Notes: generated by a model from the letters alone, not told the origin. Counted from the first letter of the stretch, positions 1 to 10,064 are shown. The stretch: 64,000 bases of DNA from Pseudomonas putida S13.1.2 (GCF_000498395.2 NZ_CP010979.1:3782001-3846000), one strand, 5' to 3'. Made by a program: numbers and translations.

Positions 1-20
1 GCAGCAGGCTTGAGATTGCC

Positions 21-142
21 GGGGCCGCTTTGCGGCCCTTTCGCGGCACAAGGCCGCTCCTACAGGGGACCGCGGCAGCCAGATAACCCGCGATCGCCTG
101 TAGGAGCGGCCTTGCGTCGCGACAGGGCCGCAAAGCGGCCCC
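21..142. repeat. REP pair (type B core)
   Basis: Two inverted copies of a REP-like palindrome (about 21-67 and 97-142) built on GTAGGAGCGGCCTTG and its complement, each followed by a small GGCCGC/GCGGCC hairpin. The pair lies upstream of dapE and outside any gene. The same core recurs at 19818, 32814 and 48140. Confidence 0.85.
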
Positions 143-213
143 ATTGACCCCTCGGTTTGATATAAGATAACGCCCCTCAGATTTCCCCGCCTTGCCTTGC
201 CCCGGAGTTCCCC

Positions 214-1365
214 ATGACGGCCCCTGCCGAGCTCTCGCCTACCCTTCAACTGGCCTGCGACCTGATCCGTCGCCCCTCGGTCACCCCTGTCGACGCCGAC
301 TGCCAGGCGCAGATGATGAAGCGCCTGGGCGCCGTGGGCTTCGAGCTCGAGCCGATGCGCATTGAAGACGTAGACAACTTCTGGGCCACCCACGGCAGCC
401 AGGACGGCCCGGTGCTGTGCTTTGCCGGCCACACCGACGTGGTACCCACCGGCCCGGTGCAGCAATGGCAGCACGAACCGTTCGAAGCGCTGATCGACGC
501 TGACGGCATGCTCTGCGGCCGTGGCGCCGCCGACATGAAAGGCAGCCTGGCCTCCATGGTGATCGCCAGCGAGCGCTTCGTGCACGACTACCCCAACCAC
601 CGCGGCAAGGTCGCCTTCCTGATCACCAGCGACGAGGAAGGTCCGGCCCACCACGGCACCAAGGCAGTGGTCGAACGCCTGAAAGCGCGCAACGAACGCC
701 TGGACTGGTGCATCGTCGGCGAACCCTCCAGCACCACCCTGCTGGGTGACGTGGTCAAGAACGGCCGCCGTGGCTCGCTGGGTGCCAAGCTGACCGTGCG
801 CGGCAAGCAGGGCCACGTGGCCTACCCGCACCTGGCACGTAACCCGATCCACCTGGCCGCCCCGGCCTTGGCGGAACTGGCAGCCGAGCACTGGGATGAA
901 GGCAACGCGTTCTTCCCGCCGACCAGCTTCCAGATCTCCAACCTCAATTCCGGCACCGGCGCCACCAACGTGGTACCGGGCGACCTGACCGCGCTGTTCA
1001 ACTTCCGCTTTTCTACCGAGTCGACCGTCGAGGGCCTGCAGGCGCGGGTGTCGGCGATTCTCGACAAGCATCAACTGGACTGGTCGATCGACTGGGCGCT
1101 GTCGGGCCTGCCGTTCCTCACCGAGCCCGGCGAACTGCTCGATGCCGTGGCACACAGCATCAAGGGCGTCACCGGCCGCGATACCCAGCCGTCCACCAGC
1201 GGCGGCACCTCCGATGGCCGCTTCATCGCCACCATGGGTACCCAGGTGGTCGAGCTTGGCCCGGTCAACGCCACCATTCACCAGGTGGACGAGCGGATCC
1301 TGGCCAGCGACCTAGACCTGCTGACCGAAATCTACTACCAGACCCTGGTTCGGTTGCTCGCCTGA
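214..1365 (+). CDS. dapE: Succinyl-diaminopimelate desuccinylase
   Basis: Cytoplasmic M20-family metallohydrolase that removes succinate from N-succinyl-LL-2,6-diaminopimelate in the lysine and peptidoglycan (meso-DAP) pathway. The 383 residues match the family length. The di-zinc site is readable: H73 and D107 (GHTDVV and GRGAADMKG motifs), E141/E142 (TSDEEG), E170 (GEPS) and H356 (NATIHQ), equivalent to H66, D100, E134/E135, E163 and H349 in E. coli DapE. A GGAG sits just upstream of the ATG. The stop codon shares one base with the rlmA start (TGATG), so the two are probably translationally coupled. Confidence 0.96.
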   Translation: MTAPAELSPTLQLACDLIRRPSVTPVDADCQAQMMKRLGAVGFELEPMRIEDVDNFWATHGSQDGPVLCFAGHTDVVPTGPVQQWQHEPFEALIDADGMLCGRGAADMKGSLASMVIASERFVHDYPNHRGKVAFLITSDEEGPAHHGTKAVVERLKARNERLDWCIVGEPSSTTLLGDVVKNGRRGSLGAKLTVRGKQGHVAYPHLARNPIHLAAPALAELAAEHWDEGNAFFPPTSFQISNLNSGTGATNVVPGDLTALFNFRFSTESTVEGLQARVSAILDKHQLDWSIDWALSGLPFLTEPGELLDAVAHSIKGVTGRDTQPSTSGGTSDGRFIATMGTQVVELGPVNATIHQVDERILASDLDLLTEIYYQTLVRLLA

Positions 1366-2177
1366 TGCTCGCCTGCCCTCTTTGCCAGGCGCCGCTGAGC
1401 CGGCTCGACAACAGTGTGGTGTGCCCGGCCGGTCACCGCTTCGACCGTGCCCGCCAGGGTTACCTGAACCTGCTGCCGGTGCAGCACAAGAACAGCCGCG
1501 ACCCGGGTGACAACCAGGCCATGGTCGAGGCCCGCCGCGATTTCCTCGACGCTGGCCACTACGCCCCGGTGGCCCGCCGCCTGGCCGAGCTGGCCGCCGA
1601 GCGCCAGCCCGGCGCCTGGCTGGACATCGGCTGCGGCGAGGGTTACTACACCGCGCTGCTCGCCCAGGCCCTGCCGGCTGCCGACGGTTATGCCCTGGAC
1701 ATCTCCCGCGAGGCGGTCAAGCGGGCCTGCCGCCGCGCGCCGGAGGTTACCTGGATGGTCGCCAGCATGGCCCGCGTGCCGCTGGCCGACGCCAGTTGCC
1801 AGTTCATTGCCAGCGTGTTCAGCCCGCTGGACTGGGCCGAAGCCAAGCGCCTGCTCAGCCCCGGCGGCGGCCTGATGCGGGTCGGCCCGACCAGCGGCCA
1901 CCTGATGGAGTTGCGCGAGGTGCTCTACGATGAAGTACGCCCTTACGCCGACGACAAGCACCTGGCCCTCGTCCCCGAAGGCATGGCCCACGCCCACAGC
2001 GAAACCCTCGAGTTCCGCCTGAGCCTGGCCGTGCCCAAGGCGCGCGCCGACCTGCTGGCCATGACCCCGCACGGCTGGCGCGCCAGCGCCGAAAAACGCG
2101 CCCGGGTGATCGACCAGCCCGAGCCGTTCGAGGTCACGGTTTCCATGCGTTATGACTATTTCGTGCGCCAAGACTGA
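1365..2177 (+). CDS. rlmA: 23S rRNA (guanine-N1)-methyltransferase RlmA
   Basis: Modifies G745 (E. coli numbering) in helix 35 of 23S rRNA using S-adenosylmethionine. The N-terminal zinc finger is visible as C4, C7, C20 and H24, followed by the family block NLLPVQHKNSRDPGD, then the SAM-binding loop LDIGCGEGYYT near residues 86-96. The 270 residues agree with E. coli RlmA. It overlaps the dapE stop by one base and has no separate ribosome binding site that stands out, which suggests coupling to dapE. Confidence 0.94.
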   Translation: MLACPLCQAPLSRLDNSVVCPAGHRFDRARQGYLNLLPVQHKNSRDPGDNQAMVEARRDFLDAGHYAPVARRLAELAAERQPGAWLDIGCGEGYYTALLAQALPAADGYALDISREAVKRACRRAPEVTWMVASMARVPLADASCQFIASVFSPLDWAEAKRLLSPGGGLMRVGPTSGHLMELREVLYDEVRPYADDKHLALVPEGMAHAHSETLEFRLSLAVPKARADLLAMTPHGWRASAEKRARVIDQPEPFEVTVSMRYDYFVRQD

Positions 2178-2194
2178 GCACACCCGGAGCCCTT

Positions 2195-2572
2195 ATGCGC
2201 CAACCAGATATCGAGATCTACCTGAAGGACGCCGACGTCGACCACAAGCAGATTGCCGAGTGGCTCGCCCAGGCGATTGGCCCCTGCAGCGAATGGCAGC
2301 AGAAAGGTCAGACGTTCAAATGCAAGGCCGGTAACATTCCGGTCACCTGGTTACCCAAGGCTGTAGGGAAATGGAACAGCCTGTATCTGGAAAGCGACCA
2401 GACGCCATGGGCCGATGATGTCGCCTGCGCCCGCGCTGCATTTGCCGCACTGGGTGTGGAAGTGCGCTGCGCGCCGGGTGGCTGGGTCGAGGAAGACGGG
2501 GAAGAAGATGCCGACCGCTGGGTGCGCATCAGCGCCGACGGTGAAGAGGAAATCACCTGGCGCACAACCTGA
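2195..2572 (+). CDS. Conserved hypothetical protein
   Basis: A 125-residue soluble protein starting 17 bases after rlmA with a GGAG ribosome binding site. It is acidic near the C-terminus (EEDGEEDADRW) and has two cysteines (C31, C43 region) but no signal peptide or membrane segment. I recognise it only as a small conserved pseudomonad protein and cannot assign a domain. Position and orientation suggest co-transcription with dapE-rlmA. Confidence 0.85.
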   Translation: MRQPDIEIYLKDADVDHKQIAEWLAQAIGPCSEWQQKGQTFKCKAGNIPVTWLPKAVGKWNSLYLESDQTPWADDVACARAAFAALGVEVRCAPGGWVEEDGEEDADRWVRISADGEEEITWRTT

Positions 2573-2592
2573 AAATACAGCCTTGCTCGTTT

Positions 2593-2678
2593 CTGTAGGA
2601 GCGGGCTCGCCCGCGAACACGGGCCATGCCCGTGGCAGCCACCGTGGTGGCTGCTTCGCGGGCAAGCCCGCTCCTACG
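2593..2678. repeat. REP pair (type A, gcggg/cccgc core)
   Basis: Inverted pair: GTAGGAGCGGGCTCGCCCGCGAA and its complement flank a second hairpin (gggccatgccc, gccaccgtggtggc). It lies between the unknown gene and the convergent cold-shock gene. Confidence 0.85.
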
Positions 2679-2694
2679 GCTTGAAACCAGAGGC

Positions 2695-2904
2695 TCAGAG
2701 GCCCACTACGTCTTCGGCTTGCAAGCCTTTCTGGCCCTGCACGCAGGAGTACTCAACCCGCTGCCCCTCGACCAGGGAACGATGCCCCTCACCGCGGATC
2801 GCCCGATAGTGGACGAACACATCCGCACCACCTTCGCGCTGAATGAAGCCAAAGCCTTTGGCATCGTTGAACCACTTTACATTCCCAGTCTCACGAGACG
2901 ACAT
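2695..2904 (-). CDS. cspA: CspA-family cold-shock protein
   Basis: Small OB-fold protein that binds single-stranded RNA and DNA and acts as an RNA chaperone. At 69 residues it is the usual length, with the RNP1 motif KGFGFIQ (residues 16-22) and RNP2 motif DVFVHY (28-33). GGAG precedes the ATG. It is transcribed away from plsB with a 232-base gap that leaves room for the long 5' UTR typical of cold-shock mRNAs. Pseudomonads carry several paralogues. The symbol reflects the family and I cannot say which paralogue this is. Confidence 0.92.
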   Translation of the reverse strand: MSSRETGNVKWFNDAKGFGFIQREGGADVFVHYRAIRGEGHRSLVEGQRVEYSCVQGQKGLQAEDVVGL

Positions 2905-3136
2905 CTGAACTACTCCGGATTTTTATTGTGAAGATCGCCTTGCAGGCATGAGCTCACGGTCCCCTGCCAACGCCGCTTGCTGAAATATCCTGCAAGTGGC
3001 AGGCCGAGTATATGACACAGAACAAAAAAAATTGATGACGGTCCCGCCGTTGGCCGATTTTTGCTGAACTTACGCCGATACGGCAGACTAAATAGCTGGA
3101 TACTCACCTGAAAATCACACCCAGGGCACACACCCC

Positions 3137-5623
3137 ATGACCCGTTCCCCCCTGCACCGCCTGATCTTTGGCGGCCTGCGTCGCCTGTTGTACCTGTGGG
3201 TGCGCTCCGAGACCATCAACCAGTCTTCCATGACCCTCAATCTCGACCGCAGCCGGCCGGTGTTCTATGCGCTGCCCTCACCCTCGCTCACCGACCTGGC
3301 CGTACTCGACCACGAGTGCACCAAGGCGGGGCTGCCGCGCCCGGTGCTGCCGGTGGCGGTCGGCCAGTTACAGGAGCCCGCCGGGTTCTTCTACCTTACC
3401 CCCGACCCGGACTGGCTCGGCCGCCAGGACAAAAGCGGCGCCCCGCCCACGCTTGAGCGCCTGGTAACTGCCGTCAGCCAGCATGCCGAGGAAGATGCGC
3501 AGATCATTCCGGTCAGCGTGTTCTGGGGGCAGACCCCGGCCAGCGAATCCAGCCCATGGAAGCTGCTGTTCGCCGACAGCTGGGCGGTGACCGGGCGCCT
3601 GCGCCGGCTGCTGACCGTGCTGATTCTGGGGCGCAAGACCCGGGTGCAGTTCTCCGCGCCGATCCACCTGCGCGAACTGGTGCAGCACAACAAAGGGCAC
3701 GAGCGCACCGTGCGCATGGCCCAGCGCCTGATGCGCGTGCATTTTCGCAACCTCAAGACCGCCGTCATCGGCCCGGACATCTCGCACCGGCGCAACCTGG
3801 TCAAAGGCCTGATCCATGCCCCGCAGGTGCGCCAGGCCATCGCCGACGAGGCCCAACGCGAGAACCTGCCGCTGGCCAAAGCTGAAGCCCAGGCGCTGCG
3901 TTATGGCAACGAGATCGCCTCGGACTACACCTACACGGTCATCCGCTTTCTCGAAGTGGTCCTGAGCTGGTTCTGGAACAAGATCTACGACGGCATCAAG
4001 GTCAACCATATCGAACAGGTTCAGGGCATAGCCCCCGGCCACGAGGTGATCTACGTGCCGTGCCACCGCAGCCACATCGACTACCTGCTGCTGTCGTACC
4101 TGCTGTTCCGCAACGGCCTCACCCCACCGCACGTTGCCGCAGGCATCAACCTCAACATGCCGGTGGTGGGTAACCTGCTGCGCCGTGGCGGCGCCTTCTT
4201 CATGCGCCGCACGTTCAAGGGCAACCCGCTGTACACCGCCGTGTTCAACGAGTATTTGCACACCCTGTACACCAAAGGTTTCCCGGTCGAGTATTTCGTA
4301 GAAGGTGGCCGCTCGCGTACCGGGCGCATGCTGCAACCGCGTACCGGGATGCTGGCCATTACCCTGCGCAGCTTCCTGCGCTCGTCGCGCACGCCGGTGG
4401 TGTTCGTGCCGGTGTACATCGGCTATGAGCGCGTGCTCGAAGGCCGCACCTACCTGGGCGAGCTGCGCGGTGCCAGCAAAAAGAAGGAGTCGGTGTTCGA
4501 CATCTTCAAAGTGTTTGGCGCGCTCAAGCAGCGCTTTGGCCAGGTCTACGTCAACTTCGGCGAACCGATCCGCCTCGCCGGTTTCCTCGACGAGCAACAG
4601 CCCGGCTGGCGCGAACAGGATCACGGCCCGCAGTACCGCCCGGCCTGGCTCAACGCCGCCACCACCCGCCTGGGCGAAACCGTGGCCCGTCACCTCAACG
4701 AGGCGGCCGCCATCAACCCGGTCAACCTGGTGGCTCTTGCGTTGTTGTCCACCAGCCGCCTGGCCCTGGACGAGCGCGCCCTGACCCGCGTGCTCGACCT
4801 GTACCTGGCTTTGCTGCGCCAGGTGCCCTACTCACCGCACACCACCCTGCCCGACGGTGACGGCCAGGCACTGATCGAGCACGTGCGCAGCATGAACCTG
4901 GTGGCCGAGCAGAAGGACGCCCTGGGCCGCATCCTCTACCTGGATGAAGGCAATGCGGTACTGATGACCTATTACCGCAACAACGTGCTGCACATTTTCG
5001 CCCTGCCGGCGCTGCTGGCCAGCTTCTTCCTCAGCAGCTCGCGCATGAGCCGCGAACTGCTGGGCCAGTATGTGCACGCGTTGTACCCGTACCTGCAGGC
5101 CGAACTGTTCCTGCGCTGGACGCCAGAGCAACTGGACGAGGTGATCGACCAATGGCTGGCCGCGCTGGTCGAGCAAGGCCTGCTGCGCCAGGAGAACGAC
5201 GTTTACGTACGCCCGGCGCCCAGTTCGCGGCAGTTCGTGCTGCTGACCCTGCTCGCCCGCACCATCACCCAGACCCTGCAGCGCTTCTACATGGCCACCT
5301 CGCTGCTGCTCAACAGCGGGCAAAACACACTCAGCGCCGAAGCGCTGGAAGACCTGTGCGTGATGATGGCCCAGCGCCTGTCGATCCTGCATGGCCTGAA
5401 TGCCCCGGAGTTCTTCGACAAGACGCTGTTCCGCCACTTCATCCAGACCCTGCTCCAGCAAGGCGTGCTGCATGCCGACGGGCAAGGCAAGCTGGGTTAT
5501 CACGACAAGCTCGGCGAGCTGGCCGAGGGCGTGGCCAAGCGTGTGCTGTCGGCCGAGCTGCGCCTGTCGATCCGCCAGGTAGCCCTGCACCGTGACGATG
5601 GCCTGGAAACTTCGACCCTCTGA
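3137..5623 (+). CDS. plsB: Glycerol-3-phosphate 1-O-acyltransferase
   Basis: Membrane-associated enzyme that transfers an acyl chain to sn-glycerol-3-phosphate, the first committed step of phospholipid synthesis. The 828 residues fit the large PlsB family. All acyltransferase blocks are present: H310-x4-D315 (HRSHID), GGAFFMRR at 351-358, EGGRSR at 389-394, and a PVYIGYE block after it. It is divergent from the cold-shock gene and followed 77 bases later by the YbaY-type lipoprotein gene. Confidence 0.97.
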   Translation: MTRSPLHRLIFGGLRRLLYLWVRSETINQSSMTLNLDRSRPVFYALPSPSLTDLAVLDHECTKAGLPRPVLPVAVGQLQEPAGFFYLTPDPDWLGRQDKSGAPPTLERLVTAVSQHAEEDAQIIPVSVFWGQTPASESSPWKLLFADSWAVTGRLRRLLTVLILGRKTRVQFSAPIHLRELVQHNKGHERTVRMAQRLMRVHFRNLKTAVIGPDISHRRNLVKGLIHAPQVRQAIADEAQRENLPLAKAEAQALRYGNEIASDYTYTVIRFLEVVLSWFWNKIYDGIKVNHIEQVQGIAPGHEVIYVPCHRSHIDYLLLSYLLFRNGLTPPHVAAGINLNMPVVGNLLRRGGAFFMRRTFKGNPLYTAVFNEYLHTLYTKGFPVEYFVEGGRSRTGRMLQPRTGMLAITLRSFLRSSRTPVVFVPVYIGYERVLEGRTYLGELRGASKKKESVFDIFKVFGALKQRFGQVYVNFGEPIRLAGFLDEQQPGWREQDHGPQYRPAWLNAATTRLGETVARHLNEAAAINPVNLVALALLSTSRLALDERALTRVLDLYLALLRQVPYSPHTTLPDGDGQALIEHVRSMNLVAEQKDALGRILYLDEGNAVLMTYYRNNVLHIFALPALLASFFLSSSRMSRELLGQYVHALYPYLQAELFLRWTPEQLDEVIDQWLAALVEQGLLRQENDVYVRPAPSSRQFVLLTLLARTITQTLQRFYMATSLLLNSGQNTLSAEALEDLCVMMAQRLSILHGLNAPEFFDKTLFRHFIQTLLQQGVLHADGQGKLGYHDKLGELAEGVAKRVLSAELRLSIRQVALHRDDGLETSTL

Positions 5624-5700
5624 CGGTTCATCTACCGGGAAAATCCGCTAAAGTCCCTGGGGTTGGCCACAAGCCAGCTCCAAGGACCTATGGAGATTCC

Positions 5701-6099
5701 ATGAAAAAGCTCTTTATGCTGTGTTGCGCATCCCTGCTCGCAGCCTGTTCCAGCCAAACCCCATCCACCCAGGCCAGCCTGGACGGTGAAGTCTTCTACC
5801 TGCAGCGTATTGCCCTGCCGCCTGCGGCTACCTTGAGCGTGGAGCTGCAGGATGTTTCGCTGATGGACGCCCCTGCCGTGACACTCGCCCGCCAGGCCGG
5901 CCCGGTCAAAGGCAACGTGCCGCTGCCGTTCCACCTCAGCTACGACCCAGCCCAGGTCAAACCCGGCCACCGCTATGCAGTGAGTGCGCGCATCGAGCTG
6001 GATGGCAAGCTGCTGTTCATCAATACCGAACACCATGGTGTCATGCTCGACGGCAGTGACCCGAAATCTGTACGCATCAAGGTCGACCCGGTTCGCTGA
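5701..6099 (+). CDS. YbaY-type lipoprotein
   Basis: A 132-residue exported lipoprotein. The signal peptide ends in the lipobox LLAAC with the lipidated cysteine at C16. The rest (LDGEVFYLQRIALPP..., VPLPFHLSYDP...) looks like the YbaY/YscW beta-sandwich family, whose function is not settled. A GGAG sits upstream of the ATG. It is probably co-transcribed with the DUF4197 gene 33 bases downstream. Confidence 0.88.
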   Translation: MKKLFMLCCASLLAACSSQTPSTQASLDGEVFYLQRIALPPAATLSVELQDVSLMDAPAVTLARQAGPVKGNVPLPFHLSYDPAQVKPGHRYAVSARIELDGKLLFINTEHHGVMLDGSDPKSVRIKVDPVR

Positions 6100-6132
6100 C
6101 ACCCGTATTCATCTGTTTACAAGGAAAGCTTC

Positions 6133-6822
6133 ATGATCCGCACTTCCCTGCGTTTTTCCACCCTGTGCGCCGGCCTGCTGCTGTCGGCCAGCGCACTGGC
6201 CCTGTCGCTGGGCGACCTGAGCCAGAAAGACGCCACTGGCGGCCTGAAAGATACCCTGACCCAGGGCGCGCAGCTGGCCGTCAAGCAGTTGAGCACCCCG
6301 GGTGGTTTCAGCAATAACCCCGACGTGCGCATCGAATTGCCGGGCAACCTGGGCAAAGCGGCCAAGGCCATGAAGATGTTCGGCAAAGGTGCACAGGTCG
6401 ATGCCCTTGAAGCCAGCATGAACAAGGCCGCTGAAGCCGCCGTGCCGCAGGCCCAGGCGATTCTGGTGGATGCCGTGAAGAACATGAGCGTGACGGATGC
6501 CAAAGGCATCCTCAGCGGCGGTGACGACTCGGCTACCCAGTACCTGAACAAGAGCAGCCGCGAGCAGATCCGCGCCAAGTTCCTGCCCATCGTCAAGCAG
6601 GCTACCGACAAGGTCGGCCTGGCCCAGCAGTACAACAACTTTGCCGGGCAGGCGGTGGCACTGGGCGTGGTTGACGCCAAGAGCGCCAGCATCGAGAACT
6701 ACGTGACCGAGAAGGCGCTGGACGGCCTGTTCGAGATGATTGGCAAGCAGGAGCAGACCATTCGCCAGAACCCGGCGCAGGCCGCTACCAGCCTGGCCAA
6801 GAAGGTCTTCGGCGCCCTCTGA
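6133..6822 (+). CDS. DUF4197 periplasmic protein
   Basis: A 229-residue protein with a classic signal peptide (about residues 1-23, cleaved after ALA) and no lipobox or later membrane span. The body (LSLGDLSQKDATGGLKDTL..., helical, ending TSLAKKVFGAL) matches the DUF4197 family found in Gram-negative bacteria, which has no assigned role. AAGGAA lies ahead of the ATG. A run of nine G follows the stop. Confidence 0.88.
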   Translation: MIRTSLRFSTLCAGLLLSASALALSLGDLSQKDATGGLKDTLTQGAQLAVKQLSTPGGFSNNPDVRIELPGNLGKAAKAMKMFGKGAQVDALEASMNKAAEAAVPQAQAILVDAVKNMSVTDAKGILSGGDDSATQYLNKSSREQIRAKFLPIVKQATDKVGLAQQYNNFAGQAVALGVVDAKSASIENYVTEKALDGLFEMIGKQEQTIRQNPAQAATSLAKKVFGAL

Positions 6823-6852
6823 TGACCCGGGGGGGGGCTGCTTTGCAGCCCT

Positions 6853-6939
6853 TGTGGGAGCGGGCGTGCCCGCGAACACCGGCGAAGCCGGTGCCATACA
6901 GCGAGTTGTCGGCTTCGCGGGCACGCCCGCTCCCACAGG
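6853..6939. repeat. REP pair (type A)
   Basis: Inverted pair of TGTGGGAGCGGGCGTGCCCG and its complement around an inner accggcgaagccggt hairpin, lying between the convergent DUF4197 and RND genes. Confidence 0.88.
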
Positions 6940-6992
6940 ATCCAGCACAGCTTGGAATCGCGAAAGGAGGGCAAAGCCCTCCCCTGCGGTCT

Positions 6993-9900
6993 TCAGCCCT
7001 TCTTCACCCTGAACCACGCCGCATACAACGCCGGCAGGAACAACAGGGTCAACGCCGTGGCCACGATCAAGCCACCCATGATCGCCACCGCCATCGGCCC
7101 GTAGAACACGCTGCGTGACAACGGGATCATCGCCAGCACCGCCGCCAGCGCCGTCAGCACGATCGGCCGGAAGCGCCGCACCGTGGCTTCGATGATCGCC
7201 TGCCAACGCTCCATCCCTGCCGCAATGTCCTGCTCGATCTGGTCCACCAGAATCACTGAGTTGCGCATGATCATGCCTGCCAGGGCAATGGTGCCCAGCA
7301 TGGCGACAAAGCCGAACGGCTGGCGGAACACCAGCAGGAACAGGGTCACGCCAATCAGCCCCAGCGGTGCGGTGAGGAACACCATTACCGTGCGCGAGAA
7401 GCTGCGCAGCTGGATCATCAGCAGGCTCAGCACCACCACCACGAACAGCGGCATGCCAGCGTTCACCGACTTCTGCCCGCGCTCGGAGTCTTCAACCGTA
7501 CCGCCCACTTCCAGCAGGTAGCCATCCGGCAGCTTGGCGCGTATTTCCTGCAGGGTCGGCTCGATCTGTTTCACCAGCGTGGCCGGTTGCTCCTTGTCGT
7601 AGATATCGGCGCGCACGGTCACCGTCGGCAAGCGGTTGCGGTGCCAGATGATGCCTTCCTCGAAGCCGTACTCCAGGGTCGCTACCTGCGACAGCGCCAC
7701 GCTCTGGCCGTTGTCGGTCGGCAGTGCCAGGCTGCCGAGGTTACCCAGTTCGCGACGCTCCTGCTGGGTGCCGCGCAGCAGGATCTCGATCAGCTCGTTG
7801 TCCTCGCGGTACTGGCTGACCGTGGTGCCGGTCAACGAGCTTTGCAGGAAGCTGGCCAGGTGCGCGGTGCTCACGCCCAAGGCGCGGGCGCGGTCCTGGT
7901 CGATTTCGAGGAACACGGCCTTGCTGGGTTCTTCCCAGTCCAGGTGCACGTTGACCACATGGGGGTTCTCGCGCACCTTGTCGGCCACTTCGCGGGCCAG
8001 CGCACGGGCCTTCTCGATGTGCTCGCCGGTGACCCGGAACTGCACCGGGTAACCCACGGGCGGGCCGTTTTCCAGGCGCGTGACGCGGGCACGCAGGTCG
8101 GGGAACTGCTGGTCCACGGTGCTGATCAGCCAGCTGCGCAGGCGCTCGCGGTCCTCCATCGACTTGGCCAGCACCACAAACTGGGCAAAGCTGGCTGCAG
8201 GCAGCTGCTGGTCCAGCGGCAGGTAGAAGCGCGGCGAGCCGGTGCCCACGTAGGCCACGTAGTTATCGATGCCGTCCTGCTGCTTGAGCAGTGCCTCCAA
8301 TTGCTTGACCCGCTCGGCGGTATTGGCCAGCGAGGCGCCTTCAGCCAGCTTCAGGTCAACCATCAGCTCCGGGCGCCCGGAGGCCGGGAAGAACTGCTGG
8401 GGCACGAAGCGGAACAGCAGGATGCTGCCGACAAAGGCCGCGATGGTCAGCAGGATCACCGTCTTGCGCCGCCGCACGCACCATTCAACCACCCGCCGCA
8501 CACGCTGGTAGAACGGCGTGGCGTAAGGGTCTGGCGCGTGGCCGTCCTTGCCATGGCGCGCAGCGTGCAGCTTGGCCAGGTCTGGCAGCAGGCGCTCGCC
8601 CAGGTAGGGCACGAACACCACCGCCGCCACCCACGAGGTCAACAGGGCGATGGTCACCACCTGGAAGATCGAGCGGGTGTATTCGCCAGTGCTGGAAGCG
8701 GCAGTGGCGATGGGCAGGAAGCCTGCCGCAGTGATCAGGGTACCGGTCAGCATCGGGAAGGCAGTGCTGCTCCAGGCATAGCTGGCTGCCTTGAGCCGGT
8801 CGTAGCCCTGCTCCATCTTGATCGCCATCATTTCCACGGCAATGATCGCGTCGTCCACCAGCAGGCCCAGCGCCAGCACCAGCGCGCCCAGGGAAATCTT
8901 GTGCAGGCCGATACCAAAGTAATGCATGGCAGCAAAGGTCATGGCCAGCACCAGCGGGATGGCCAGCGCCACCACCAGGCCGGTGCGCAGGCCCAGCGAG
9001 AAGAAGCTCACCAGCAGCACGATGACCAGCGCCTCGACCAGCACCTGGACAAATTCGCCCACACCGGCCTTGACCGCAGCAGGTTGGTCCGAGACTTTGC
9101 GCAGCTCCATGCCGGCCGGCAGGTTGCGCGCCACGCGCTCGAACTCGCCTTCCAGCGCCTTGCCCAGTACCAGGATGTCGCCGCCGTCCTTCATCGACAC
9201 GGCCAGGCCAATGGCGTCCTCGCCCATGAAGCGCATGCGCGGGGCGGGCGGGTCGTTGAAGCCACGGTGCACTTCGGCCACATCGCCGATGCGGAAGGTG
9301 CGGTCACCCACGCGGATGGGGAACTGGCGAATCTGCTCGACGCTGTCGAAGCGCCCGCTCACCCGCAGTTGCAGGCGCTCGCTGGGCGTCTCGAAGAAGC
9401 CGGCGGTGCTTACCGCATTCTGCTCCTGCAGGGCCTGCTGCACGGCCTCCAGGGGTACGCCGAGGGTGGCCAGCTTGAGGTTGGACAGCTCGATCCAGAT
9501 TTTTTCGTCCTGCAGGCCCACCAGCTCGACCTTGCCCACATCCTTGACCCGCTGCAGCTGGATCTGGATGCGGTCGGCGTAGTCCTTGAGCACCGCGTAG
9601 TCGAAGCCCTTACCGGTCAGCGCATAGATATTGCCGAAGGTGGTGCCGAACTCGTCGTTGAAGAACGGGCCTTGGATCTCGGGTGGCAGGGTGTGGCGAA
9701 TGTCCGCGACCTTCTTGCGGATCTGGTACCACAGCTCGGGGATGTCCCTGGAGTGCAGCGAGTCGCGGGCCATGAAGGTGACTTGCGATTCGCCGGGGCG
9801 CGAGAACGAGACAATCTTCTCGTACTCGCCGGTTTCCATCAGCTTCTTCTCGATGCGTTCAGTGACCTGGCGCGACACCTCCTCGGCGCTGGCGCCCGGC

Positions 9901-10058
9901 CACAAGGTACGAATGACCATGGCCTTGAAGGTGAATGGCGGGTCCTCGCTCTGGCCGAGCTTGGTGTAGGACATGGCGCCAATCGCCGCCAGCAGGATCA
10001 TCAGGAACAGGACGATCTGGCGGTTGCGCAGCGCCCAGGCAGAAAGGTTGAAACCCAT
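6993..10058 (-). CDS. RND efflux transporter permease (AcrB/HAE family)
   Basis: Inner-membrane proton-driven drug exporter, 1021 residues. The first membrane helix is about residues 12-32, followed by a large periplasmic loop (SEDPPFTFKAMVIRTLWPG). The proton-relay pair D402-D403 lies in LLVDDAIIAVE, equivalent to D407/D408 of AcrB. The second half repeats the fold (TAPLGLIGVT...). It follows the adaptor gene by 6 bases, so they form one operon. No outer-membrane channel gene is adjacent, so a channel such as a TolC homologue elsewhere is likely. The substrate cannot be told from sequence. Confidence 0.95.
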   Translation of the reverse strand: MGFNLSAWALRNRQIVLFLMILLAAIGAMSYTKLGQSEDPPFTFKAMVIRTLWPGASAEEVSRQVTERIEKKLMETGEYEKIVSFSRPGESQVTFMARDSLHSRDIPELWYQIRKKVADIRHTLPPEIQGPFFNDEFGTTFGNIYALTGKGFDYAVLKDYADRIQIQLQRVKDVGKVELVGLQDEKIWIELSNLKLATLGVPLEAVQQALQEQNAVSTAGFFETPSERLQLRVSGRFDSVEQIRQFPIRVGDRTFRIGDVAEVHRGFNDPPAPRMRFMGEDAIGLAVSMKDGGDILVLGKALEGEFERVARNLPAGMELRKVSDQPAAVKAGVGEFVQVLVEALVIVLLVSFFSLGLRTGLVVALAIPLVLAMTFAAMHYFGIGLHKISLGALVLALGLLVDDAIIAVEMMAIKMEQGYDRLKAASYAWSSTAFPMLTGTLITAAGFLPIATAASSTGEYTRSIFQVVTIALLTSWVAAVVFVPYLGERLLPDLAKLHAARHGKDGHAPDPYATPFYQRVRRVVEWCVRRRKTVILLTIAAFVGSILLFRFVPQQFFPASGRPELMVDLKLAEGASLANTAERVKQLEALLKQQDGIDNYVAYVGTGSPRFYLPLDQQLPAASFAQFVVLAKSMEDRERLRSWLISTVDQQFPDLRARVTRLENGPPVGYPVQFRVTGEHIEKARALAREVADKVRENPHVVNVHLDWEEPSKAVFLEIDQDRARALGVSTAHLASFLQSSLTGTTVSQYREDNELIEILLRGTQQERRELGNLGSLALPTDNGQSVALSQVATLEYGFEEGIIWHRNRLPTVTVRADIYDKEQPATLVKQIEPTLQEIRAKLPDGYLLEVGGTVEDSERGQKSVNAGMPLFVVVVLSLLMIQLRSFSRTVMVFLTAPLGLIGVTLFLLVFRQPFGFVAMLGTIALAGMIMRNSVILVDQIEQDIAAGMERWQAIIEATVRRFRPIVLTALAAVLAMIPLSRSVFYGPMAVAIMGGLIVATALTLLFLPALYAAWFRVKKG

Positions 10059-10064
10059 CGGGAC